Assembly (NCBI RefSeq): GCF_020217425.1 | Contig: NZ_CP084090.1 | Coordinates: 806,001-870,000 of the forward strand | Source: Halomicrobium urmianum | GTDB taxonomy: Archaea; Halobacteriota; Halobacteria; Halobacteriales; Haloarculaceae | Length of the DNA stretch: 64,000 nucleotides | Direction: 5' to 3' | Shown here: positions 33,377-41,992 of the stretch, piece by piece | Layout of the letters: each line of letters starts with the position of its first letter | Position numbering within the stretch: position 1 is the stretch's first letter | The notes under the pieces: generated by a model | Databases searched by the model: none | What the model saw: only the letters and a program-made list of their open reading frames with translations | Told to the model about the DNA's origin: nothing | Made by a program: the position numbers and the translations under genes

Positions 33377-34627
33377 TCAGACCTCCCGCAGCGCCGTCCC
33401 GACGATAGTCACCGCCAGTCCGCCGGCCGCGAGGACGCCCAGCCCGGGCCCGAAAGAGCCCGTCAGGTCGCGGAGCGTGCCCACGGCGACCGGGCCGAGG
33501 AACCCGCCGACCTCGCCGACGGCGAACACGAAGCCGACGGCCGTTCCCGTGAGCCGCGGACCGACGCCCTCCAGATCCGGCGGGATGGCCCGCACCAGCG
33601 GCGAGACGCCGCCGACGCCGAAGCCGGTCGCGAGGACGCCGAAAAGAGCCAGTGGCCCGGTCGCGCCAGCGAGCACGGCCAGCACGCCCGCGGCGGCCGA
33701 TCCCCCGCAACCGATTATCGCCGCCCGCCTGCGCCCGTAGCGGTCGGCGACGGCCGGGACGGCGAGGACGCCGACGACGTTGGCGACGACGAGCAGGCTC
33801 GTCGCCCGGCCCGCCAGCGCCGCTGACAGCCCTCGCGTCTCCAGCACCGTGGGGAGCCATCCCTGCATCCCGTGGATGACGAGCAGGTTCATCGTGCCGA
33901 CGACGACCACGAGCCGTAGCTCCCGGTGGCCGAGCACCGCGCGCAGGTCCCGGGCGAGCGACGCCCGCGAGAACCCGGTGGCCGCGCCGGCCGCCCCGCC
34001 GTCGCCGTCGACCGGCGCCAGCCGCGCGACGGCGAGCCAGACGCCGGCGTAGGCGATCGAGGCGAGCCCGCTGTAGAGGAAGAGGGGCCGCCAGCCGCCC
34101 AGCGCCGGCCCGAGGACCGAGCGTCCGACCGCGAACGCCGTCGCCGTCCCCGCCGAGGAGCCGACGAGGTAGATCGAGGAGGGGAAGCCCGTCCGGTCCG
34201 GCGGGAACAGCGTGGAGACCAGCTTCGGCAGGCCGAAGGTGATCGCCGTCGCGCCGACGCCCAGCAGTATCGTCGCCGCCAGCAGCGACGGGAACCCCGG
34301 CGCGGCGCTGCGGGCCGCCTGTGCGGTCCCGAAGACGACCAGCCCGGCCGCGATGCTCCGGACCGGCCCGATCCGGTCGACCGCCAGCCCGGAGAACAGC
34401 GCCAGCGGGACGTACGTCAGCGGGACTGCACCCGTCAGCACGCCGGCCTCCGTCCCCGAGAGGCCCACCTGGTCGACGATCGTCGACAGGTACGCCGGCA
34501 ACAGGAACCAGACGAACAGCAGACACCCGTAACTCACCGCCCCCGCGACGACCAGGCCGTACGACCAGGCCGTCGAGTCAGTTTCGGGCGTCTCCTCCTC
34601 GGCACCGTCGACGTCTTCGTCACTCAT
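33377..34627 (-). CDS. MFS transporter
   Basis: 416 aa with about twelve helices. The loop motif DRYGRRRAAI sits between helices 8 and 9, and GLAVDRIGPVRS between helices 2 and 3. A proline-rich, acidic N-terminus of about 20 residues precedes the first helix. It is probably a small-molecule efflux or uptake permease of unknown substrate. Upstream is a 34-bp direct repeat (34672-34762) shared with the methyltransferase 3' end. Confidence 0.87.
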   Translation of the reverse strand: MSDEDVDGAEEETPETDSTAWSYGLVVAGAVSYGCLLFVWFLLPAYLSTIVDQVGLSGTEAGVLTGAVPLTYVPLALFSGLAVDRIGPVRSIAAGLVVFGTAQAARSAAPGFPSLLAATILLGVGATAITFGLPKLVSTLFPPDRTGFPSSIYLVGSSAGTATAFAVGRSVLGPALGGWRPLFLYSGLASIAYAGVWLAVARLAPVDGDGGAAGAATGFSRASLARDLRAVLGHRELRLVVVVGTMNLLVIHGMQGWLPTVLETRGLSAALAGRATSLLVVANVVGVLAVPAVADRYGRRRAAIIGCGGSAAAGVLAVLAGATGPLALFGVLATGFGVGGVSPLVRAIPPDLEGVGPRLTGTAVGFVFAVGEVGGFLGPVAVGTLRDLTGSFGPGLGVLAAGGLAVTIVGTALREV

Positions 34628-34671
34628 CGCCCGGAGATTGGGAAAACGTCGGTAAAAACTCTAGTCGTCTG

Positions 34672-34762
34672 TCGAGCCCAGTCTCACGCCGTTCGACTGG
34701 ACGCCGAAAGGCTCGTTCCACTCGCCTTTCGAGCCCGGCCTCACGTCGTTCGGCCGGACGCC
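34672..34762. repeat. 34-bp direct repeat at the methyltransferase 3' end
   Basis: Two copies (34672-34705 and 34729-34762), similar at most positions, spaced 57 bp apart start to start: TCGAGCCC..TCACG..GTTCG..TGGACGCC type. The second copy overlaps the last codons and stop of the methyltransferase gene, while the first lies just beyond it. It looks like a short 3' tandem duplication. Confidence 0.6.
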
Positions 34763-35406
34763 GGCCCGAAGACCCGCATCGTGTCCCGCCGGGTCTCCGT
34801 CTCGCGGAGCTGCTCGAGCCCCGTCCCCTCGAACACGTCCCGCCAGTTCCGGTAGTACAGCGGGACCTCGCCGTCGACGTAGTTCACCGGCGGATCGTCG
34901 CCCCGCTCGTCGTCGCCGTCGTCGCTCGCGTCGCCCGCCGCGCCGCCTTCGCCGTCCTCGTTCTCCACCGTGATCAGGCGCTGGTCGGTCACGCGGGCGA
35001 TCTCGGAGAAGACCCACGCCGCGTCGGGGTGGACGTGCTGGAGCGTCTCGACCGAGTAGACGGCGGCGAAATGATCGTCCGGGAGGTCGGGCAGCACGTC
35101 GTCGAACGCGCCCTCGACGAAGGTGCCGGCCGCGGCGAGGTCGGGGTACTCGTCGGCCATCACGTCGAACGCCTCGCCGTTGACGTCGACGCCGTGGAGG
35201 TCCTCGAACCCGCGCTCGTGGAGGTGCGCCAGGTGGCGACCCGAGCTACACCCGAGTTCGAGGACGGGGTCCTCGCTCGACACGGCGTCGGCGAGAGCGT
35301 CGCCGACGGCCTCGCTGACGTCGTTGGGGCCGTGGTGGGCGTAGTAGTCCGGCGAGTACGCGCCGCGCCGCTCGGCCCAGAGGTCACGGTTTTCGGGTGC
35401 GTCCAT
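34741..35406 (-). CDS. Class I SAM-dependent methyltransferase
   Basis: 221 aa from the ATG at 35406 (an open frame before it overlaps the neighbour). Motif I VLELGCSSGRHL (residues about 47-58), an acidic end of strand 2 (LHGVDVNGEAFDVM), and the conserved DDHFAAVYSVETLQHV acceptor region define the SAM fold. Substrate unknown. Near residue 150 there is an acidic insert (GEGGAAGDASDDGDDERG). It is transcribed away from the phage-type gene by 52 nt on the same strand. Confidence 0.83.
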   Translation of the reverse strand: MDAPENRDLWAERRGAYSPDYYAHHGPNDVSEAVGDALADAVSSEDPVLELGCSSGRHLAHLHERGFEDLHGVDVNGEAFDVMADEYPDLAAAGTFVEGAFDDVLPDLPDDHFAAVYSVETLQHVHPDAAWVFSEIARVTDQRLITVENEDGEGGAAGDASDDGDDERGDDPPVNYVDGEVPLYYRNWRDVFEGTGLEQLRETETRRDTMRVFGPASGRTT

Positions 35407-35458
35407 GGATGAGCGAGGGGTGCCGCGGGGAAAGGCCTTCGCGTCCGCCGGCGGGCGG

Positions 35459-36010
35459 TCACTCGTTTCTCTCGTCGGTGCTGTCCGCACTGGTATCGTC
35501 ACCCGCAGCGACGGTGTACTCGGCGATCCACGGCGGTTCCGACCGCCCGCCCGACCACTCGAAGAGGTGATGCTTGTCGTTGGCGTAGTAGTAGCGGTAG
35601 GCGTCGACGTAGTCGTCGGCCGACCACTCGCCCGTCAGCTGCGGCGGGTCGGAGCGGCCCGTCGCTGGCCAGTCGAGGTCCGCGACGGCGTCGCAGTCGA
35701 GCGACTGTACGACCGTCCACGAGCCGTGCTCGTCCCCCGGGTCGTGGTCCCAGCGGCGGCGCCACTCCTCGTGGGCGGCGTCGGCGTACTCGTAGAGCCG
35801 GCACCAGTTCGCGTGGCTCCGGGCCGCCCAGCGCGTGAGCGGGTGGTGCTCGTGTGTGAAGTACAGGTCCTCGGACTCCGGGTAGCCGTTCACCTGCGCG
35901 GCCGTGGTGAGCACCATGGCGCACTCGAAGACGCTGCTGGTCACGTGGGCGTCGACCAGCCAGGCGACCGCCTGATCGACGTCTCGGTCGAGCCAGAACG
36001 CGTTGACCAT
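35459..36010 (-). CDS. Phage-type uncharacterised protein
   Basis: 183 aa. The order of short motifs (FWLDRDVDQAVAWLVDAHV, then FECAMVLTTA, HPLTRWAARSHANWCRLYEYA, and near the end Y-x3-YYANDKHHLFEW...RSEPPW) looks like a phage-encoded family in which HP-x-x-W-x-x-x-S and YY...K...W...PxW are conserved, typically 150-180 residues. Family function is unknown and I could not run a search to confirm. No other phage gene is near, so it may be an isolated acquisition. Confidence 0.55.
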   Translation of the reverse strand: MVNAFWLDRDVDQAVAWLVDAHVTSSVFECAMVLTTAAQVNGYPESEDLYFTHEHHPLTRWAARSHANWCRLYEYADAAHEEWRRRWDHDPGDEHGSWTVVQSLDCDAVADLDWPATGRSDPPQLTGEWSADDYVDAYRYYYANDKHHLFEWSGGRSEPPWIAEYTVAAGDDTSADSTDERNE

Positions 36011-36125
36011 CGGTCCGTTCTACGCCGCCAAGACGGATATGGGGCGTGTCACTACATTGCAACAAAACAGTCAATATTGCTAACAGTTTTCGACCTCCCG
36101 CCCCTACGGACCCGTGAGGTCACCG

Positions 36126-36659
36126 ATGAAATCCATACTAAGCAGCCAGAACCCCGAACAGGAGATGGAGAACGCCGCACAGGAGATGGAAGAGGCCATC
36201 AGGGACTACGTCGAGAAGTCCGTCGAGGAGGCCCACACCCGGCAGTCGACCGAGGTGGAGATGACCCGGAGGACGTCCGACAGCAGCGGCGGCAGCAAGT
36301 TCCCGCTCCTGCTCGCGGTCGGCGCCGCTGTCGCCGTCGCCTACGTACTCCGGAAGCGGTCCGGCCCCGGGTCCGGTTCCGATTCCATGGGCGGGACGGT
36401 CGAGAAGGCCTCCAGCAAGATCGAGGAGGTCGCCACCCAGACGGCCGACCAGACGGAGCAGATGAGCCACGAGGCCGCCGACACGGTCCGCCAGACCGGC
36501 CAGCAGGTCTCCGATATGAGCGATCAGGCCGCGGACCAGGTCGAGGAGAAGGGCGAGCAGGCCAGCGAGCAGGTCGAGGAGAAGGGCCAGGAGGCCAGCG
36601 ACAAGGTGGAGGAGAAGGGCGAGCAGGCCACCGACGAGGACCAGGGATCGAATCAGTGA
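36126..36659 (+). CDS. LEA/apolipoprotein-like repeat protein with a membrane helix
   Basis: 177 aa from the ATG at 36126; a GTG at 36114 would add four residues. Residues about 10-55 are acidic helical (EQEMENAAQEMEEAIRDYVEK), then one membrane helix (FPLLLAVGAAVAVAYVL, about 60-76). After that, about 70 residues of 11-mer-like repeats (EEVATQT, QAADQVEEKGEQASEQVEEK, QEASDKVEEKGEQ) predict a long amphipathic coiled coil. This resembles YtxH/LEA-like stress or membrane-shape proteins. No functional claim is supported. Confidence 0.7.
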   Translation: MKSILSSQNPEQEMENAAQEMEEAIRDYVEKSVEEAHTRQSTEVEMTRRTSDSSGGSKFPLLLAVGAAVAVAYVLRKRSGPGSGSDSMGGTVEKASSKIEEVATQTADQTEQMSHEAADTVRQTGQQVSDMSDQAADQVEEKGEQASEQVEEKGQEASDKVEEKGEQATDEDQGSNQ

Positions 36660-36964
36660 CGGCGGGACCGTCGCGGCGGTAGTCGGCGACACGCGTGCCG
36701 ACACGCCGGGCCGACAGCGCGATCACTGTCGGGTTCCGCGCTGCGAGGGGAGCGCGCCCTCGAACGACCCCACGCTTACATTCGAGCGATTCGCAGACTA
36801 GGCAGAGTGGTCACTATCACGCCCCGCGCGCACGAGGATCGCCAGCGACCGATCGACAGCGACGGGCACGGCGTCCGACCGTCGACCGACGGATCTCCCG
36901 GCCGGCACTGCGCGCCCGGTCGCCGGGACGATCAACCGCCGACCGACGGGGCGGGGAGCGACCG
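36660..36964. other. 305-bp intergenic region
   Basis: Between the LEA-like gene and the CNNM gene. No gene, hairpin or repeat stands out. The CNNM promoter must be here, but no clear TATA-like box is seen. Confidence 0.4.
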
Positions 36965-38362
36965 ATGGTAGACGTCCTCTTCTCGGCCGGTCGGGTCGTC
37001 GCCGCGCTCTTTCTCGTCGTGCTCAACGGCTTCTTCGTCGCCTCGGAGTTCGCCTACGTGCGGGTCCGGTCGACGGCCGTCGAGGGGCTCGTCGAGGAGG
37101 GGGCCGCCGGGGCCGAGTCGCTGCAGAACGCCGTGAACAACCTCGACGACTACCTCGCGACCACCCAGCTGGGCATCACCATCGCCTCCCTCGGCCTGGG
37201 CTGGATCGGCGAACCGGCAATTGCGGCCCTGCTGGAACCCGTGCTCGCGCCGATCCTCCCGGAGAGCCTCATGCATCTGATGGCCTTCGCGATCGGGTTC
37301 AGCGTCATCACGTTCCTGCACGTCGTGTTCGGCGAACTCGCCCCGAAGACCATCGCCATCGCGCAGGCCGAGCGAATCGCGCTGCTCGTGTCGCCGTTCA
37401 TGCGGATGTTCTACTACCTGTTCGTCCCGGGCATCGTCGTGTTCAACGGGACGGCGAACTTCTTCACGCGGCTGATCGGCATCCCGCCGGCCTCGGAGAC
37501 CGAGGAGACGCTCAGCGAGGAGGAGATCCTGATGGTCCTGACCCGCTCGGGCCAGAAGGGCGAGGTCAACACCGCCGAGGTGGAGATGGTCGAGCGCGTC
37601 TTCCAGTTCGACGACATCACCGCCCGCGAGGTGATGGTCCCACGGCCGGACGTGGTGACGGTCCCGGCCGACCTCCCGCTGCCCGACCTGCGGGCGTTGA
37701 TCGCCGAGGAGAAGCACACGCGCTACCCCGTCCTCGACGCGGAGGACGACGACCGCGTCGTCGGCTTCGTCGACGCCAAGGACGTCCTCGCGGCCGTGGA
37801 CGAGGACGGGAACGCCGACCGGACGGCGGCGGACCTCGCGCGGGACGTCGTCCTCATCCCCGAGACGGCCACCGGCGACGAACTGCTCACCGCGTTCCAA
37901 GAGCGTGAGGGCCAGATCGCCGTCGTGATCGACGAGTGGGGCGGCTTCGAGGGAATCGCGACCACGGAGGACGTCGTCGAGGTGATCGTCGGTGACCTCC
38001 GCGACGAGTTCGACGTCGCCGCCGGCGAGCCCTCGATCGACCGGCGCGGCGACGGCACCTACGCCGTCGACGGCGGCGTCCCCATCGCGGCCGTCAACGA
38101 CCGCCTGGAGACGGCCCTCGAGAGCGACGAGTTCGGAACGATCGGCGGGTTCGTCCTCGACGAACTCGGCCGGGCGCCGGAGACCGGCGACCGGATCGAG
38201 GCCGACGGCGCCGAGATCACCGTCGAGGCGGTCGACGGCGCCCGCGTGGAGCGCGTGGTCGTCCGCCCCACCGAGGACGCGGCGAGCGGCGACGAGGGAG
38301 CCCCCGACGGGGTCGGAGAGCCCCGCGAGGGCGGTCCCGAAGGCGGCGACGGGGCCGAGTGA
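36965..38362 (+). CDS. CNNM/CorB-type membrane protein (hemolysin family, DUF21-CBS-CorC)
   Basis: 465 aa in three parts. An N-terminal DUF21 membrane domain with four helices (residues about 1-190, GFFVASEFAYVRVR and GELAPKTIAIAQAERIALL), two CBS domains (about 215-335), and a CorC_HlyC domain (about 350-430, VIDEWGGFEGIATTEDVVEVIVG). Members of this family are Mg2+ or other ion transporters or their regulators and respond to ATP via the CBS pair. A short acidic tail follows. The ATG at 36965 is preferred because the helix starts right after it. Confidence 0.9.
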   Translation: MVDVLFSAGRVVAALFLVVLNGFFVASEFAYVRVRSTAVEGLVEEGAAGAESLQNAVNNLDDYLATTQLGITIASLGLGWIGEPAIAALLEPVLAPILPESLMHLMAFAIGFSVITFLHVVFGELAPKTIAIAQAERIALLVSPFMRMFYYLFVPGIVVFNGTANFFTRLIGIPPASETEETLSEEEILMVLTRSGQKGEVNTAEVEMVERVFQFDDITAREVMVPRPDVVTVPADLPLPDLRALIAEEKHTRYPVLDAEDDDRVVGFVDAKDVLAAVDEDGNADRTAADLARDVVLIPETATGDELLTAFQEREGQIAVVIDEWGGFEGIATTEDVVEVIVGDLRDEFDVAAGEPSIDRRGDGTYAVDGGVPIAAVNDRLETALESDEFGTIGGFVLDELGRAPETGDRIEADGAEITVEAVDGARVERVVVRPTEDAASGDEGAPDGVGEPREGGPEGGDGAE

Positions 38363-38513
38363 GGGCCACTCGAAACTCGACCGGCCAGCCGGCGACTCAC
38401 CGTCGCTCGTCGACCCGTCGGCGGCCACCGTCCACCCGTCCGGCCGCGAATCCGCGCGGTCGTGCTACCGTCACTCGCGGAACGTCTTTACGTCGTTCCC
38501 GCCTCCCTCCGGT

Positions 38514-39125
38514 ATGAACTACGACGCTGCCCTCGACAGGGCGTTCGACGCGCTCCCGGACCAGCCCCGCGACGCCGGCGACCGGCTGTCGATCCCCGAC
38601 CCGGTCGGCCAGACGGACGGCTCGTTCACCCGACTGACCAACCTGGAGGACATCGCGGACGCGCTGGCCCGCGACGCCGACCACGTCCACAGCGCCATCC
38701 AGCGCGAGCTCGGTACCGCCGGCCAGTTCGACGGCGGCGAGGCCCGCTACAACGGTTCCTTCTCCGTCTCCGACTTCGAGGAGGCCGTCGACGCCTACGT
38801 GACCGAGTACGTCACCTGCTCCGAGTGCGGCCTGCCCGACACCCGCCTCACCCGAGAGGACGGCGTGGACATGCTCCGCTGCGAGGCCTGCGGCGCCTTC
38901 CGCCCCGTCGCCAAGAAGCCCGCCGCGAACACCCAGTCCGACCGCCCGACCCTCGAGGAGGGAGAGACCTACGAGCTGAAGATCACCGACACCGGCCGCG
39001 AGGGAGACGGCGTCGCCGAGAAGGGCAAGTACACCATCTTCGTCGAGGGCGCCCGCGAGGGCCAGGTCGTCGAGGCCTACATCGACTCCATCAGCGGGAC
39101 GCTGGCGTTCGGCCGCCTCGCCTGA
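38514..39125 (+). CDS. Translation initiation factor aIF2 subunit beta with C-terminal TRAM domain
   Basis: 203 aa. It is part of the initiator-tRNA carrier complex aIF2. The core has the alpha-beta domain (residues about 35-98), then the C4 zinc finger (Cys102, 105, 123, 126; TCSECG...LRCEACG). Residues about 146-203 form a TRAM domain, GETYELKITDTGREGDGVAEKGKYTIFVEGAREGQ, an RNA-binding beta-barrel typical of haloarchaeal aIF2-beta-like proteins. A TATA-like CTTTACG near 38485 sits 27 nt upstream, suggesting leaderless mRNA. Confidence 0.9.
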   Translation: MNYDAALDRAFDALPDQPRDAGDRLSIPDPVGQTDGSFTRLTNLEDIADALARDADHVHSAIQRELGTAGQFDGGEARYNGSFSVSDFEEAVDAYVTEYVTCSECGLPDTRLTREDGVDMLRCEACGAFRPVAKKPAANTQSDRPTLEEGETYELKITDTGREGDGVAEKGKYTIFVEGAREGQVVEAYIDSISGTLAFGRLA

Positions 39126-39240
39126 GGCGGGACCCGCTTCACGTCCGCAGATGGCGGCCGCTCTGCCGTCAGTCGCTGCTTCCCGACCGACCTCGGACAG
39201 TCGCGGCCTCCCGGTCCGGGAACCGGTGTCGAGAGGAGGA

Positions 39241-39250
39241 CTTATTGTCG
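39241..39250 (+). promoter_or_regulatory. TATA-like box for the second histidine kinase
   Basis: CTTATTGTCG lies 20-29 nt ahead of the GTG at 39270, consistent with a leaderless transcript starting at or near that GTG. Confidence 0.55.
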
Positions 39251-39269
39251 GCATGCCCTAAGCGGCGTC

Positions 39270-40835
39270 GTGCCCTCTTCGAGCGATCCGCCGGCAGAGG
39301 ACGCGGACCTGCTCTCCCAGACCACGGTCCTCCGGCTGCTGAACGCGGCTGACCTCGCGTTCGTTCGGTTGACGTCCGACGGCGACGTGGTCGCTGCGAA
39401 CGCGGAGTTCGAGTCCCTCACCGGTCGGTCCCTGGAAGCGGTCCGAGGCGCGCCGTTCACCGACCTCCTGGCGACGGTCCCGTCCCCGCTCGAGTCGGTG
39501 CTGGACGCCAGCGCCGAGGACGGCGAGTCGCTCGCCTTCGTGGTACCGATCCGAACGGCGTCCGGCGACGTCGTGCCGTGCAAAGCCCACCTCGCTGCGA
39601 CCGGCGGGCGAGACGACGGCGCCGTCGCCCTGCTCCTCTCGCGGCAGTCGAACTCGTCGCTGGACGCGGACGGCCGGGACCGTCTCGACCCCGAACGCGT
39701 CGAAGAGACCGCGGCGAAGGCGTTCGTCGCGCTCGCCGACGCGCTCTCGGACGGCATCATCGTCCTCGACACGGCGAGCGAGATCCAGTACGCGAACCCG
39801 GCCGTCGAGCGGATCCTGGGCTACTCCCCGGACGAGCTCGTCGGGGGCAGCAAGCTCAGCATCATCCCCGAGCGCCTCCGCGAGAACCACCTGAGCGCGC
39901 TCAGCCGGTACCTCGAGACCGGCGAGCGCAACATCGACTGGGAGTACGTCGAACTTCCGGGACAGCACGCCGACGGTCACGAGGTGCCGCTCGGCATCTC
40001 CCTGAACGATTTCGTCTTCGAGGGCGATCGCTACTTCGTCGGACTGTTCCGCGACATTTCGCCGCGGAAGGAGGCCGAAGAGGCCCTCCGCGACCGCGAG
40101 CGCCGGCTGGAGGAACTGATCGAGGAACTGGAGGCGTCCAACGAGCGACTGGAGCAGTTCGCCTACGCGGCCTCCCACGACCTGCAGGAACCCCTTCGGA
40201 TGGTCTCTAGCTACCTCCAGCTGATCGAGCGCCGCTACGCCGACGAGCTCGACGAAGACGGCCGCGAGTTCATCGATTACGCGGTCGACGGCGCCGACCG
40301 CATGCGAGAGATGATCGAGGGACTGCTGGAGTACTCGCGCGTCGAGTCCCGCGGCGACCCGTTCGAGGCCGTCGACCTCGACGACGTGCTCGCGGAGGTC
40401 CGCGACGACCTCCAGATGAAGATCACCGAGAGCGGGGCGGAGATCACCGCCGGCCCCCTGCCGACCGTCCGGGCGGACCGCGGTCAGATGCGTCAGGTGT
40501 TCCAGAACCTGCTGGACAACGCCATCGAGTACAGCGGCGACGAACGGCCCCGCGTCCACGTCGCCGCCGAGCGCTGCAACGGCCCGGACGCCCCGGACAC
40601 CGACGACGACTGGTGGCGGATCTCGGTCGCCGACGAGGGGGTCGGCATCGACGCCGACGACGCCGGCCGCGTCTTCGAGGTCTTCCAGCGTCTCCACTCG
40701 CAGGCCGACCACGAGGGCACGGGCATCGGACTGGCGCTGTGTCGTCGTATCGTCGAGCGCCACGGCGGCGCCATCCGCGTCGAGTCCGACCCCGGTGAGG
40801 GATCGACCTTCCGCTTCACCCTCCCGGCGGGGTGA
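39270..40835 (+). CDS. PAS sensor histidine kinase
   Basis: 521 aa. Two PAS domains (residues about 25-130 and 160-275; the second is clear, with DGIIVLDTASEIQYANPAVERILGYS), then HisKA with the phospho-acceptor His303 (ASHDLQEPLRM) and a C-terminal ATPase (NLLDNAIEYS, DEGVGID, GTGIGLAL). There is no membrane segment. Start at GTG 39270, placed by the TATA-like box. The kinase core is closely related to that of 98..2203, so the two are probably paralogs from a duplication; the paralog differs by a winged-helix N-terminus and an extra PAS. Confidence 0.92.
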   Translation: MPSSSDPPAEDADLLSQTTVLRLLNAADLAFVRLTSDGDVVAANAEFESLTGRSLEAVRGAPFTDLLATVPSPLESVLDASAEDGESLAFVVPIRTASGDVVPCKAHLAATGGRDDGAVALLLSRQSNSSLDADGRDRLDPERVEETAAKAFVALADALSDGIIVLDTASEIQYANPAVERILGYSPDELVGGSKLSIIPERLRENHLSALSRYLETGERNIDWEYVELPGQHADGHEVPLGISLNDFVFEGDRYFVGLFRDISPRKEAEEALRDRERRLEELIEELEASNERLEQFAYAASHDLQEPLRMVSSYLQLIERRYADELDEDGREFIDYAVDGADRMREMIEGLLEYSRVESRGDPFEAVDLDDVLAEVRDDLQMKITESGAEITAGPLPTVRADRGQMRQVFQNLLDNAIEYSGDERPRVHVAAERCNGPDAPDTDDDWWRISVADEGVGIDADDAGRVFEVFQRLHSQADHEGTGIGLALCRRIVERHGGAIRVESDPGEGSTFRFTLPAG

Positions 40836-40889
40836 CCGGCGGTCGACGGCCTCGAACGGGTCCCCGCGGGACCACACCGCCCGTCCGCG

Positions 40890-41897
40890 CTAGATCCCCC
40901 TGACCGTCTCGATGAGGCCGAGGATCTCGAGTGCCATCCACGCGAGGAAGAGCGCGTACAGCCCCAGGAAGCCGTAGGCCTCGCGGTCTGACAGTTCGAG
41001 ATCCGTCCGCGTGAAGACGATGAACACCAGCGTCGCAAAGGCCAGAAAGCCCATCGTCGGAATCGCGGCGAGGAAGTTGACGGTCGTCGAGCCCCCGAGG
41101 AGGACGCCGACGGGAATCGCCACCAGCAGGTTGAACGTGTTGCTCCCGAGGACGTTCGTGAGGCTGGTCACGCCCGACCCCTCTCGAGCGGCGTTGACGC
41201 TGACGAAGGCGTCGGGGAGGCTCGTCGCCGCGGCGATGACGGTCAGCCCCCACAGGAGGCTGGGCGTCCCGAAGATCTCGCCGAGATCGAGGGCGGCCCG
41301 GACGATGCCCTCGACGCCGACGGCGATCAGGACGAGGGCGACGGCCAGCACGGCCCACTCGCGGCCCACGTCGACGTCCGTCGACCGCTCCGGCGCGTGC
41401 TCGCTGACGTCCTGCTGGTGGAGGAAGACGTAGATGCCGTAGGTGGCGATCGGGATGACCGCCAGCGGCGGCGTGAGGATCGCCGCCTGGTTCGTCCCGC
41501 CGGGAACGTAGGTCGCCCCGAGCGCGAACATGATGAACAGGACGAGGACGCTGATGATGTAGAACTGCGCGTCCTTGTGGACGACGTCCCTGGTCACCGC
41601 CAGTTCGTCGCTGAACAGCGCCGACAGCGCCGGGATCACGAGCAGGTTGAAGATGGCGCTCCCGACGATGGCGCCGACGCCCAGCGAGAACTCCCCGTGG
41701 ACGACCGTGCTGATGACGACGGAACTCAACTCGGGGAAGCTCGACCCGACCGCGACGACGACGGCCCCGTGGACGGCCACGGGCAGGCCGTAGTACGCGC
41801 TGAGTCGCTCGGCGGACTGCTCCAGGTACTCGCTTCCCTTCCAGATGACCGCCGTCGCGACGACCGCGAGTCCGAGCGCCAGCAGGAGGCCGGGCAT
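40890..41897 (-). CDS. Sodium/calcium exchanger-like membrane protein
   Basis: 335 aa, about ten helices with an internal duplication. Both alpha-repeats are visible: GSSFPELSSVV with GSAIFNLL, and ATSLPDAFVSVNAA with GSNTFNLLVAIPV. These form the ion-binding centre of the CaCA superfamily. It would exchange Na+ or H+ for Ca2+, or possibly other cations. The ATG at 41897 was chosen because the membrane helix begins with it. Confidence 0.9.
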   Translation of the reverse strand: MPGLLLALGLAVVATAVIWKGSEYLEQSAERLSAYYGLPVAVHGAVVVAVGSSFPELSSVVISTVVHGEFSLGVGAIVGSAIFNLLVIPALSALFSDELAVTRDVVHKDAQFYIISVLVLFIMFALGATYVPGGTNQAAILTPPLAVIPIATYGIYVFLHQQDVSEHAPERSTDVDVGREWAVLAVALVLIAVGVEGIVRAALDLGEIFGTPSLLWGLTVIAAATSLPDAFVSVNAAREGSGVTSLTNVLGSNTFNLLVAIPVGVLLGGSTTVNFLAAIPTMGFLAFATLVFIVFTRTDLELSDREAYGFLGLYALFLAWMALEILGLIETVRGI

Positions 41898-41992
41898 CGC
41901 GTAGCGGTTACTTGCGGGCGGACAAAGGTATGTTCCTCTCGGACGCCGGAAGCGGGGTGACGCTACGGGACCGGCGTCGGCGGTCCACCGGT

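Noticed and set aside
36660-36964. A structured RNA (RNase P, SRP or snoRNA) in the 305-bp gap.
   Set aside because: No conserved core motifs or extended stems were found by reading; the region looks like an ordinary promoter gap.
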